From the NCBI GenBank assembly GCA_036873755.1, contig JAVTVY010019626.1, positions 18,310 through 82,309 of the forward strand: 64,000 nt of DNA. Direction: 5' to 3'. Below are positions 34,501 to 41,059 of the stretch, one piece after another (position 1 is the stretch's first letter; each line of letters opens with the position of its first letter). The DNA comes from Hanleya hanleyi (Eukaryota > Mollusca > Polyplacophora > Lepidopleurida > Hanleyidae). The notes beneath the pieces were generated by a model. It worked only from the letters and a program-made list of their open reading frames with translations. It was not told where the DNA came from and made no database searches. Position numbers and translations under genes: made by a program.

Positions 34501-36253
34501 ATGTACATTCTCACAGAACAATGTATACAATAGCCAAGTTTGAGGACAACAATATGTCTAGACTCACTCACCCTTTCAGTTGAATAAAATCCTAGACAAT
34601 AAATCCTTACATGAATATCAACAATGTCTACTCTAGCCAGGAAAATACTGTGTTAGTCCAACTACATGTATACATGCCCACCTGTGGCCATACATGTAGT
34701 TCCCTCCTGGAGAAAGTGATCCAGTACATTCTCCTACCAGACAACACTATAATATGGCAGCATTAAGACTTCTCTGTTATATGTAGGTTACCCCGCCCCT
34801 CCCCTCTCTCTCCCGAAAAATTGTTGAAAGCGATGTTAACACTAAATCATTCATTCGCTCTTCCAGAATTGGACTAATAGAAGAATAGTCCCCCGCTTCT
34901 AGTCACTACCATGCCTATCTCCCAATAAATATGCCCTGTCTGTCCAATCAAAATGCAAAATGGAAGAGGTATACTAAATTGTAGTACTTTTTTGTAGGTT
35001 TTCAGGTACCCTGTGGTATTATCTTTAGAGAATCACTGTGTTGTATGTTTCCAGGTACCCTGTGATATTATCTATAGAGAACCATTGTCTTGTATGTTTC
35101 CAGATACCCTGTGATATTATCTATAGAGAACCCCTGTCTTTTATGTTTCCAGGTACCGTGTGATATTATCTATAGAGAACCACTGTCTTGTATGTTTCCA
35201 GGTACCCTGTGATATTATCTATAGAGAACCACTGTCATGTATGTTTCCAGATACCCTGTGATATTATCTATGTAGAACCCCTGTCTTGTATGTTTCCAGG
35301 TACCCTGTGATATTATCTATAGAGAACCACTGTCTTGTATGTTTCCAGGTACCCTGTGATATTATCTATAGAGAACCCCTGTCTTGTATGTTTCCAGGTA
35401 CCCTGTGATATTATCTATAGAGAACCACTGTCTTGTATGTTTCCAGGTACCCTGTGATATTATCTATAGAGAACCACTGTCTTGTATGTTTCCAGGTACC
35501 CTGTGGTATTATCTTTAGAGAATCACTGTGTTGTATGTTTCCAGGTACCCTGTGATATTATCTATAGATAACCATTGTCTTGTATGTTTCCAGATACCCT
35601 GTGATATTATCTATAGAGAACCCCTGTCTTGTATGTTTCCAGGTACCCTGTGATATTTTCTATAGAGAACCACTGTCTTGTATGTTTCCAGGTACCCTGT
35701 GACATTATCTATACAGAACCCCTGTCTTGTATGTTTCCAGGTACCCTGTGATATTATCTAATAGAGAACCACTGTCTTGTATGTTTTCAGATACCCTGTG
35801 ATATTATCTATACAGAACCCCTGTCTTGTATGTTTCCAGGTACCCTGTGATATTATCTATAGAGAACCCCTGTCTTGTATGTTTTCAGGTACTCTGTGAT
35901 ATTATCTATAGAGAACCACTGTCTTGTATGTTTCCAGATAACCTGTGATATTATCTGTGTAGAACCCCTGTCTTGTATGTTTTCAGGTACCCTGTGATAT
36001 TATCTATAGAGAACCACTGTCTTGTATGTTTCCAGGTACCCTGTGATATTATCTATAGAGAACCACTGTCTTGTATGTTTCCAGGTACCCTGTGATATTA
36101 TCTATAGAGAACCACTGCAGTATAAAGCAGCAGAAGATCATGGCACACTACATGGTGTCCATCTTTGGGAACCGTCTTTTCTGTGAGCCAGTGGATGAGA
36201 ACTCACAGATGTTACCTACCCCTGAACAACTGAAGGGGAAATTACTCATCAAG
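1390..36253 (+). CDS. Phosphoinositide phospholipase C, delta/PLC-L (PRIP)-like, partial gene (8 exons)
   Basis: Eight + strand exons at about 1390-1538, 2272-2384, 3569-3635, 6032-6125, 7589-7706, 14902-14987, 15457-15577 and 36085-36253 join with matching phases (0, 2, 0, 1, 2, 1, 2) and GT-AG borders. They give about 300 residues. In order these are an EF-hand loop (DLDHCG), the second EF lobe ([17 protein letters not shown]), the linker ([12 protein letters not shown]) and the X box of the catalytic TIM barrel ([33 protein letters not shown]). Family knowledge: PLCs hydrolyse PIP2 to IP3 and diacylglycerol at the inner membrane. The EF and linker wording is closest, from memory, to PLC-L/PRIP, while the X box reads like an active PLC-delta. 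The PH domain should lie upstream of the window. The Y box and C2 domain were not found downstream, so they lie beyond position 64000 or are lost. Confidence 0.9.
2272..2384 (+). CDS. PLC exon: second EF-hand lobe
   Basis: The acceptor is TTCTTTTCATAG and the donor is AG|GTAAGA. It encodes [13 protein letters not shown], then EEF-like [12 protein letters not shown] and [12 protein letters not shown], a signature of PLC EF-hand lobes that is especially close to PLC-L. It enters in phase 0 and leaves in phase 2; the split arginine codon is completed by the next exon. Confidence 0.88.
3569..3635 (+). CDS. PLC exon: EF-hand lobe, FLEAEQG segment
   Basis: A 67-bp exon after TTTTTCTTCTTCACAG, with donor GGG|GTGAGT. 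It encodes [21 protein letters not shown] plus G. The D-L-x-x-F-L-x-x-E-Q-G pattern is the conserved third EF-like helix of PLCs. It leaves in phase 0. Confidence 0.88.
6032..6125 (+). CDS. PLC exon: linker to X box
   Basis: The acceptor is TTCTTTTACAG and the donor G|GTGAGT. It encodes [20 protein letters not shown] and then [11 protein letters not shown]. The LEI..K.EPSK.G..KG.L.ID pattern precedes the GF(T/L).YL motif in PLC-delta and PLC-L. It leaves in phase 1, completing a Gly with the next exon. Confidence 0.9.
6230..6560. repeat. ~41-bp minisatellite in PLC intron
   Basis: About eight degenerate copies of a unit with CTGCACAGACTACCTAGGAT followed by TGCTATCTAATACTCGCTAG. Confidence 0.85.
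7589..7706 (+). CDS. PLC exon: start of X box (first catalytic His)
   Basis: The acceptor is GTCTTTGCAG and the donor AC|GTAAGT. It encodes [20 protein letters not shown], then [20 protein letters not shown]. The SSHNT box holds the catalytic His and the Ca2+-binding Asn (H311/N312 in rat PLC-delta1 numbering). It leaves in phase 2. Confidence 0.93.
7843..7971. mobile_element. 129-bp MITE with TTAA ends
   Basis: Terminal inverted repeats of about 30 bp (TTAACTTGATCATGGGATGG at the left; ATCCTATGATCAAGTTAA at the right), each bounded by TTAA. TTAA target duplication is typical of piggyBac-type and some other DNA transposons. There is no coding capacity. Confidence 0.7.
8241..9570. mobile_element. 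Non-autonomous TIR element (outer), CAGGGTCCGAAWT ends
   Basis: The left end is CAGGGTCCGAAAT at 8241 and the right end is ATTCGGACCCTG ending at 9570. Both flanks read ATATG (8236-8240 and 9571-9575), a possible 5-bp match or remnant of a longer duplication. Subterminal TAGCAGGT and GACCTGC words repeat near both ends. CAGGG-type ends suggest a hAT-like element, but no transposase is present. A second element is inserted inside. Confidence 0.65.
8372..9278. mobile_element. Non-autonomous TIR element (inner), CAAGGCTCGAAWTTAG ends
   Basis: The left end is CAAGGCTCGAAATTAGC and the right end CTAATTCGAGCCTTG, an inverted pair 907 bp apart. GTGCATG/CATGCAC words cluster near both ends (8393-8415 and 9190-9250), as subterminal transposase-binding repeats often do. 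No clear target duplication was seen. Its ends resemble those of the outer element, so the two families are probably related. Confidence 0.65.
9576..10880 (+). other. PLC intron, no feature recognised
   Basis: Intronic DNA without recognised exon, repeat array or RNA gene. Confidence 0.5.
10888..10940. repeat. Short tandem AGTAAAGGTTMATAGTAAAGG
   Basis: Four to five copies of a 15-17-bp unit around ATAGTAAAGGTTCATAG. Confidence 0.75.
11050..12175. repeat. 39-bp minisatellite (about 28 copies), stop-free in several frames
   Basis: The unit is GGCAATAGAGATAATGGG plus TCCTTCACCATGCCRATTTCT. Because 39 bp is 13 codons and the unit lacks stops in several frames, open frames over 400 codons occur on both strands; these are artefacts. 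Three units (near 11164, 11332 and 11458) carry an extra 9-bp AATAGAGAT, marking duplication of larger blocks. From 11955 the unit switches from CACCATGCC to CACCAGGCC. Confidence 0.95.
12190..13890 (+). other. PLC intron, no feature recognised
   Basis: Intronic DNA with no recognised exon or repeat array. Confidence 0.5.
13895..14640 (-). pseudogene. Non-LTR retrotransposon 3' fragment (RNase H and Cys-His knuckle), broken
   Basis: On the - strand, 14622-14464 reads [20 protein letters not shown] and [17 protein letters not shown], the end of an RNase H domain (the GNE.AD..AK motif is degenerate here), and then meets TGA at 14463. The reading continues in another frame (14459-14139) with [35 protein letters not shown] and [16 protein letters not shown]. 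The CxxC-x8-H-x4-C knuckle after RNase H is typical of jockey/CR1-like elements in invertebrates. The frame break and missing 5' part show a dead copy. The 3' tail runs to about 13895 with a CT-rich stretch. It lies antisense in the PLC intron. Confidence 0.8.
14575..14697. repeat. Inverted duplication of the RNase H fragment
   Basis: The arms 14575-14635 and 14640-14697 are reverse complements with about 85-90% identity; the shared core is TGTGTTTTGTTGGTTGCCTA. The left arm is RNase H coding sequence on the - strand, so the right arm is a second, inverted copy of the same piece. Confidence 0.8.
14902..14987 (+). CDS. PLC exon: X box YLLEDQ segment
   Basis: The acceptor is TTTTCATTTCTAG and the donor T|GTATGT. 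It encodes [20 protein letters not shown], then EKGCRCVE, the X-box helix ending in the Glu that binds Ca2+ (E341 equivalent). It follows a 7.2-kb intron full of repeats. Confidence 0.93.
15457..15577 (+). CDS. PLC exon: X box DCWDG and second catalytic His
   Basis: The acceptor is GTTTTTGACAG and the donor GA|GTAAGT. It encodes (L)[36 protein letters not shown] and ETS. It carries the Asp (D343 equivalent) and the His in YHGHT (H356 equivalent). It leaves in phase 2. Confidence 0.93.
15578..16090 (+). other. Start of the 20.5-kb PLC intron, nothing recognised
   Basis: AT-rich intronic DNA before the first repeat block. Confidence 0.5.
16256..18140. repeat. Two adjoining repeat blocks with hairpin/CCGTCC leader and ~170-bp units
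   Basis: Leaders at 16256-16330 and 17380-17450 share GGGGGGGYGCATATAGCGATC and CCGTCCGTCC-like words. Each leader is followed by units of about 170 bp with GGACTTGTCCGGGCTGGATC, GAAATTTGCATGATATGTGG and CAAGAGTTATGGCCCTT. A closing sequence (CAATACAGAACAG, CAGTGTCGGACTAAAGCG, AGCAATCTCTGATTGCTTC) occurs at 17250-17345 and again at 18677-18745. No coding capacity. Confidence 0.85.
18140..18900. repeat. Tail region of the second repeat block
   Basis: It carries two similar stretches with CTTGTTGATCAATCAACTTGAT and CTTGTTGGTCAATCGATTTGAT, then the shared closing sequence at 18677-18745. Another truncated leader (GGGGGGCAGGTGCATATAAA) starts at 18900. Confidence 0.6.
19101..20395. repeat. 25-bp minisatellite (about 50 copies)
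   Basis: The unit is CTATCCCTCTAATACTATAA plus CTTAC, with CCATC/CCCTC variants. A marker unit CTCCTCCTTTGTATACTATA recurs near 19312, 19508 and 19737, showing duplication of blocks of eight to nine units. Confidence 0.95.
20400..21700 (+). other. PLC intron, no feature recognised
   Basis: No exon, array or RNA gene recognised. Confidence 0.5.
21703..22430. repeat. Hairpin/CCGTC leader fragment and following CpG-richer stretch
   Basis: At 21703-21735 CCCCTCAGCCC and GGGCTAAGGGG form a hairpin, followed by TATTGTTGT and CCGTCTGTCCGG. This is the 5' leader of the dispersed family. 22080-22430 is richer in CpG and has a small palindrome (GAGGGGGGAAACCCCCCTC, 22326-22345). Confidence 0.7.
22645..23020. 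repeat. Short member of the hairpin/CCGTCC family with complete 3' end
   Basis: The leader TAAGGGGTATACTGGATTCC and CCACCCGTCCATCC is followed by two units with CAATAACTTGAGAACCRTTC and TCAAATTTGGTATGYATATA. The 3' end GGGGTTGTAGCACCTCTGGT plus GCCTCATGTT closes the element with its own small hairpin (GCACC/GGTGC). Confidence 0.75.
23275..23690. repeat. Copy 1 of a ~420-bp duplicated intronic block
   Basis: Closely similar to 28245-28665, with long near-identical runs such as AGATGGTATTATACCTAACT and GGAAGGTAGCTGTGTCTTTA. Confidence 0.85.
23690..27060 (+). other. PLC intron; diverged repeat relics
   Basis: 25140-25700 has a diverged relative of the GATAACTTGCAACAAGA-type units. 26409-26536 is a two-copy tandem duplication of about 65 bp (TAGAGTATTGTCTGAAAGCT). 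Nothing else recognised. Confidence 0.5.
27063..27840. repeat. 49-bp minisatellite (about 16 copies)
   Basis: The unit is GGTTCATGGCCAATGTATTG plus AATTCCAGGATTATTGTTCT and CCATTCCTG. The central copies (27370-27760) are almost identical; the edge copies are diverged, as expected for an array homogenised from the middle. Confidence 0.95.
27867..28085. repeat. Copy 2 (partial, diverged) of the duplicated intronic block
   Basis: It shares the order and words of the first half of 23275-23690 (AAAACAGC..., ...ACTGGGTTAATG...GTGATTT) but is truncated and more diverged. Confidence 0.6.
28245..28665. repeat. Copy 3 of the duplicated intronic block
   Basis: Matches 23275-23690 over its full length in the same orientation, including TTAGATGGTATTATACCTAA and TTGATCATCTCATTGGAGAT. 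Confidence 0.85.
28680..29380 (+). other. PLC intron, nothing recognised
   Basis: No exon, array or RNA gene recognised. Confidence 0.5.
29384..31356. repeat. Large hairpin/CCGTCC family member with nested ~160-bp units
   Basis: An outer leader at 29384-29460 (CCCGAATGGGCATAGGGGTA, TTGTTGTGGGTCCGTC) is followed by a second leader at 29537-29610 (CCCTCGCCACGTAAGTGGGA). About seven units of 160 bp then carry CGCGATATCTCGAGAACA, GACTTCAAACTTGGGGGG and ATGGCCGCCGTCGGCCAT. The outer 3' end (GAGAGGTTCTAGCACCTCTG, GTGCCTCATGTT) is at 31325-31356. Part of 30740-31320 has no recognisable repeat. Confidence 0.8.
31925..32745. repeat. AT-rich ~16-bp minisatellite
   Basis: About 45 units of the type TTATTAGAGTATTGAG, with a repeated larger block (GAGTATTAAAATAGTAGTCT at 32352 and 32526). 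It is interrupted at 32147-32203 by a retroelement-like tail. Confidence 0.9.
32147..32203 (+). mobile_element. Retroelement/SINE 3' tail inserted in minisatellite
   Basis: TATAGCTGAAATATTGCTGA, ACGCGACGCTAAACCTT and a CTCTCTCT tail match the reverse strand of 13975-14030, the tail of the retrotransposon fragment. Only the last ~55 bp are present. Confidence 0.7.
32750..34030 (+). other. PLC intron with a promoter-like stretch
   Basis: Mostly unremarkable. 33300-33410 is richer in CpG and is described separately. 33785-33905 has short repeats of TCGTCAAAACCCGCTT-type words. Confidence 0.5.
33300..33410 (+). promoter_or_regulatory. Possible promoter-like region (CCAAT boxes, E-box)
   Basis: Inverted CCAAT boxes (ATTGG) lie at 33307 and 33337 and a CACGTG E-box at 33352-33357, followed by an ATG in good context (GAAAGAATGGCGG, 33408). 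The frame from that ATG is only 25 codons. No coding exon downstream can be joined with confidence, so this could be an alternative PLC promoter, a non-coding transcript start or chance. Confidence 0.25.
34034..34302. mobile_element. 269-bp foldback element
   Basis: The arms 34034-34160 and 34175-34302 are nearly perfect reverse complements (ATGTACAGTACAAGGCAGAA at the outer edge; AAAAAAACAAAAGCATAATC at the inner edge). The content is rich in TCGCG. It has the form of a MITE or snapback element without coding sequence. Confidence 0.85.
34815..34860 (+). repeat. SINE-like 3' tail
   Basis: ATTGTTGAAAGCGATGTTAA then CACTAAATCATTCATTC is a tail type repeated in mollusc dispersed elements (GCGAYGTTAA plus short repeats). 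Confidence 0.45.
34999..36117 (+). repeat. 49-bp minisatellite built from PLC 3' splice site and exon start (about 23 copies)
   Basis: Each unit is GTACCCTGTGATATTATCTA, TAGAGAACCACTGT and CTTGTATGTTTCCAG. The last copy is the real acceptor and first 34 bases of the PLC exon at 36085. Nearly every unit keeps the TTTCCAG acceptor. A variant unit pair (CCCTGTGGTATTATCTTTAG) occurs at 35006 and again at 35496, exactly 490 bp or ten units apart, so a ten-unit block was duplicated. Confidence 0.95.
36085..36253 (+). CDS. PLC exon: end of X box
   Basis: The acceptor is TATGTTTCCAG and the donor AAG|GTAAAC. It encodes [32 protein letters not shown], a variable stretch, and [14 protein letters not shown] at the end of the X box. 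The Glu of ENHC (E390 equivalent) is present. The first 34 bases and the preceding splice site are the same sequence as the 49-bp array immediately upstream. It follows a 20.5-kb intron and leaves in phase 0. Confidence 0.92.
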
Positions 36254-38385
36254 GTAAACAAAGTAAACTAACACTTGACAAATCTTGAATACGTGTACAT
36301 AATCATGATATTTTTAACCCCATCCTCCGGAGGAGGAGGGGATTATTGGAATCGTCCTTGGCCATGGGGGCGGCCATTGAGCTGTAGAAAACTTTGTACA
36401 TCAAGAGCAGAAAAACTAGGAAGACTTAGGCACTGAAACTTGCCTAGTTGGTCACATTTGTAATGTTGTGAGTCTGTATAGTTTTTGGGCGATGGCAGAT
36501 GAGAATTAATACGTTTTTTTGTGAAGAAATGCTTGAAATTGGAAGGGTAATTTTTTCACGGAACGTGGATGTTGTTGTTCTTGTACGTTAAGAGATTGAC
36601 GAAGTCACCCGGATGTTCCTGTTGTATAGATATATCCCGGGTATTTGTGAAGCGATCAGTCTCTGCACAGAGGTGACGATGGTAATCAAAGTGTTAGCTA
36701 TACTCGGATCTCTTGAGCAGGAGAGTGCCTTGTTTTGCGACAACCGTAAAGTGTGATGTTCTTCCCGCATGGAGATGAGGAATAAACGGGCTCGAATAAA
36801 CAGGCGAATAAAGCACACTTCCAGATCAGGGAATGGAAAACTTACCGACTTTTACGCTTTAGTTGACCTGATAACTATTACTAGGGCAATTTTAAACATA
36901 TTCTCCGTCAACTTCGGAAGAAAGATACGGAGTTGTTGGCTTGAAATGGCACAGGCCGAAGTGCGTCGGCGGACACGGGCAAGTGAACTGATATTTTTCC
37001 TTGAACGAAGTCGGCAACTGACAGTCAAAATCTATATCATTTCTCTGCTAGAAAATCTCAGTTTGCCGATTTTGTTTTATTATGAAAACATTGAAATAAT
37101 GCGTTAAAATAAACCCCGAAGATTCAAGCAAACTTATTTATCAATTGTGAAGTCAAATTTTTCGTTCTTCGACAAAGCCTCGTGTTCAAAGCCTCCCTTC
37201 TTGTTTCTTGTCTCAAACTGCTCAAATCAGAGGGATTAAAAAAAATAATAAATAAATAAAATAAGTTTTTTTAAAAATATTTTTTCCCATTGATAATCAA
37301 TGTTCAGTTATGTTGATTCCTCAATCAGTAAGTCTGATATTTGATTCAAAAGCCTACCTACTTTGCCAGCATTCGTGGAATTTGAATATTTTCGCTAATT
37401 TGGGCACGTTTCCCTGCCCAAAGAAATTTTACTGTGCCGAATAGAGGGATATTCATGACTAAACTTGAGCAACATTGCACATGTGACAGGGGCACTGGAC
37501 ATCACAATAAAATTTATTTCCCAAACAAAACAAATTTTTGGCCCTACCTACTCAAATTTTTCCAAGCCTGTTTCCAGAAACAGACATATTTTGATTTTTG
37601 TTGGTGATCAAGAAATTTATCGAAAATATTCAGAGAAATGCTGGTTAATGTAGCTTGATTATCAATTTTTCTGTACTGTCTTGACAATCGCTCTGACACC
37701 CCCTATGTTCCTTCATTCCGTCCTTGATCCATTCGCAACATTTTTGCAAGCAAATTACTGGAGCCATGAATATTTCAAATTCGCGCTTTTCTGCCATAAA
37801 CAAATTATACCTCAGAAAATGACCAGCCCACCTTGCCAGCTTAAAAAAAGTCGTCAAAATACGAACAGCTACGGTAATCAGTTCAGTTTAAATTGTATTT
37901 TCCCCCAATATTCCTTAGCTTTCTGTGGTGTGCGAGTCGAAAGAATAAATGCGAGATGAGTACATACTTATCGACCCTATACCAAAGTGGAATAATCAAA
38001 ACATGTTGGTTTCTGAGGATATTTTCAATTTCCTGACCATGTGTTTCTGCGGACAATGCCCCTTCATGATTTTCTCCCGTCTGAAAAGACATTGAGAAAC
38101 AGAATTTTTTTTTTTTTTATATAATGCTTCACATCTGATTTTACAAGTTGTCACAGATCTGTATTCTACCGTGTTCTATTTGACGGGAAATTCTATGCAA
38201 ATCTATTATCCTAAGCGCCGTGTCATTCCTCTCCAAATTTGTGGGTTATGAACACTTAATGGAACAGCCTAATTTAGAGCTGTTACTTTTGCGATGACAA
38301 ACCCAAGACCACTTCCTTCCCAGTAAAACAATACCAGAGACTTTCATTTGATTTAATGCCGGACACAAGACTTCCTAATTGTCTC
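36254..38385 (+). other. Downstream of last PLC exon seen; no further exon recognised
   Basis: A short hairpin leader (CCCCATCCTCCGGAGGAGGA, 36319-36345) of the dispersed family is present. A 112-codon + frame at 36769 has no recognised features. No PLC Y-box sequence was seen. Confidence 0.5.
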
Positions 38386-38391
38386 CAATGC

Positions 38392-38890
38392 ATGAAGGGC
38401 TGAAGAGGGACTATAGTAGTGGGGTCCGTCCGTGCATGCGTGCATCTATCCGTCCGTCTGCCCATCCGAATGACTTTGTTTCCGGACAATAACTTCTGAA
38501 AAAATGAATGGATTCTTTTCAAATTTGGTTGTGGATACCTCGCCCCAAGATCTCGCTTGGGATTGTTTTCCCACCGATCCGCCTATAGATGGCGCCACCA
38601 GGGGGCCAATTTAAAATTTTGTTTCCGGACAATAACTTTTGGAAAACTGAACGGATTATTTCAAATTTTGTATGTGGGTACCTGGTCTCAACATCTTGCT
38701 TGGGATTGTTTTTCACGCCGATCCGTCTATAATTGGTGCAATCTGGGAGTCGAGTTAAAATTTCGTATTTCACACCTTGGCAAAATTTTAAGTTGAGAGG
38801 TCTGAGGTTGGAGCAGAGGCTACAGAGTCCAGTCTCCTGTGGATGACAGATCATGACACAAGACTGGAATTGCTCCCTACACATCTGGAC
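38392..38890. repeat. Short hairpin/CCGTCC family member, two units
   Basis: The leader GGGGTCCGTCCGTGCATGCG is followed by two units with TTTCCGGACAATAACTT and CTTGGGATTGTTTT, then the closing words CACACCTTGGCAAAATTTTA and GTTGAGAGGTCTG also found at 44151-44188. Confidence 0.75.
38592..38606 (+). promoter_or_regulatory. CTCF-like motif carried by a repeat
   Basis: GCGCCACCAGGGGGC closely fits the known CTCF core (CCACCAGGGGGCGC). Binding is not shown. Confidence 0.3.
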
Positions 38891-39790
38891 TATATATAAG
38901 GATTACCCTTCTGTCCATTGAGGCACCTAACACACTTCATTCAGCTCCGTACCTTCTCGTATGGACTGGAATGTCACCGGGGGCATCGCGAGGAAATCAT
39001 GTGACTTTTGATCAATGCGGCTTCTCGTTTTTTCTTCCACTAAATGCATTTATGGATTGACTGAAGGAAACAGATTAAGACAAGAAAAAAGCGAGTGGCC
39101 ATTACCGGTTGTGGAAATAGTATATGTTTTACAGCCGTTGAAGGTTAACCATGATGGAGTTCGGATCAGAGGAAGGAAAGCGACGCTGATCGGAGAACTA
39201 GTCGACAATTAAAACAGCCAGGCAGCAGGTTAATGAGGAGTTAGCCTGAGTATAACAGGTTCATCTAGTCATCATCAAACACATGGGTTGTATGACAGAA
39301 ATTTGGCCAGTTATTAACGTCCCTCACATCTAATGTGGCGTGGCTGATTGACAGCTAGCCATAGGCATTATTCCATCTCCTCGGTTATGTTCATATTATG
39401 TATGTGTGAGAGAGAGCGAGGGTAATAACCCTGCTTTGACAGCTCCAGGCAGAATTGACAAGCGTTAACATTACGCTTTCGCTGGCTTTTCATTTTAACC
39501 AGTTTTCCCCGAACTTGGTTGGTGATGAAATTGGAAAAGATCAATTTCGGTTGTATAAAAGCGATTGAATTTGATTGATTGTTCGTACATGCAGAGAATC
39601 AGAAGTGGATCTGATTTAAAAATGGGATGTGGTCTACGTAATATTGCTTTTGGCAGCATATCGAGCTGTCTGCTGATATGGAGCTTTAATGAGAACACAA
39701 ACATTATTAAAGTTAACTGACGGCTTGACCAAGTCCAGAGTTCGAAATGTTTAAAAAAAAAAAAAATACCAGTCTCAGGTGACAGGTAAG
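38890..39790 (+). other. No feature recognised
   Basis: No exon or repeat array recognised; a 65-codon frame at 39015 has no recognised similarity. Confidence 0.45.
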
Positions 39791-39818
39791 AATGATTTCT
39801 ACCGGTCTCCTCTCAATC

Positions 39819-39964
39819 GTATGTCGGCGATCTAAACCACTCGGCCAACGGGCCTCCCACAAAAATAGGAAAAATACTGTATGTTCGCTTTCAAGACTAC
39901 CGGTCTGCTACCTCCTATTTTTGTGGGAGGCCCGTTGGCTGAGTGGTTTAGATCGCCGACATAC
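39819..39964. repeat. 52-bp inverted repeat containing a tRNA-like SINE head
   Basis: The arms 39819-39870 and 39913-39964 are reverse complements with about one mismatch (CCTATTTTTGTGGGAGGCCC, GTTGGCTGAGTGGTTTAGAT in the right arm). The right arm runs into the full tRNA-like unit; the left arm is an inverted copy of its 5' part only. Confidence 0.9.
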
Positions 39965-40025
39965 AGTGCTGGCGATTAGGTGCCTGACTCTGGGGTCGCT
40001 GGTTCGAATCCCGCACGGGACTCGA
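39929..40025 (+). repeat. tRNA(Leu/Ser)-like SINE head with A and B boxes
   Basis: TTGGCTGAGTGGTTTAGA is an A-box/D-arm and GGTTCGAATCC an exact B-box/T-arm. CCCGT near 39931 pairs with ACGGG near 40016, giving a type-II tRNA length of about 92 bases. The anticodon arm does not fold canonically, so this is read as a tRNA-derived SINE or tRNA pseudogene and not a working tRNA. The following AT-rich tail (to about 40090) may be the SINE body. Confidence 0.65.
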
Positions 40026-40094
40026 CCAAATTTTCAGCGCTAGAATTTGTGCTATTCTAAGATAGTGTTATCCCAAAATAACGAAAATACTGTT

Positions 40095-41050
40095 AAAAAT
40101 TAATTGATCATGAATTTAATTGGACGAACAAATTATAAAAGAAATCAATTTTACAGTTGCCGTCTATTGTAGTACCAGCTACTACATATACATGTATATA
40201 TAAGGAACTGATATGATATCTTTGACTGTGAAATCTTGCTGTACATAACCTTCTGATGTTTTTCTGGATCAAACTGGAACTAATTATCAAACATTCCATA
40301 ATTCTGTGACAGCTATACAAGTATTGCAGCCTGTAGTTACAGTATTTTGGAGTGTGTTTATCTTGTGTTTCAATTTAAGTGTCAGCTCTCTCGAGATGGC
40401 CTGAAGAAATCAATAAATTGCGTGCTATTCAAGATATTAATCTGTAAGTGCATCTCGCCCTAAAGATACCGCAGCCATCAGCTGTTCTTGTACACTTCAT
40501 ATCTGATAATGCTTGTCTACATTATTTACATAAGATCACATGAGCACAACACAGATTAATCCTACAAAGATTGTCTTAATCACTGTGAAGCTGTCATATA
40601 ATGTTAACTGCTTTCTTTTTTATGTTGCAATGTTAATGACACGAATGAAATGCCTATAAATTGACAGTAAATGGGAACTGTAAGACACAGCTCATCATCT
40701 TTATGTAGAGCCACGGAGAAGGACTTTTGTGGAGAATTGCATGTCACATGTAACATTTCATTAAGAATAAAAAGTGAGTTCCAACAAATGTCAAGCTGTG
40801 TAACTGTTTTCAGTTCAAATTAAAATACACATTTTTAGCTTTTGATGTAGTAGTTGCATGCTGATGGAATTCTAGGGAGAGAAAACTGCCAGAAATCCAG
40901 GGAAATAACTTGCTAAGAAGTCATTAGAGATCTTCGGAACCAACACATTGTGAAGTTGATTCACTTTTGCATTCAGTTCTAAAAACAGCCATACTCGGGC
41001 TCAGAATGGATGCCATCTTTTATCGGGAATGACTTATTGACTATTGACAA
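40095..41050 (+). other. No feature recognised
   Basis: AT-rich DNA without recognised gene or repeat. Confidence 0.5.
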
Positions 41051-41059
41051 CTGCAGTTT

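Noticed and set aside
36769..37107. 112-codon + frame after the last PLC exon
   Set aside because: No recognisable motif or splice context; its length is within chance for AT-moderate DNA.
39929..40025. Functional tRNA gene
   Set aside because: The A and B boxes are good, but the anticodon arm does not fold properly and a truncated inverted copy sits beside it, so a SINE head is more likely.
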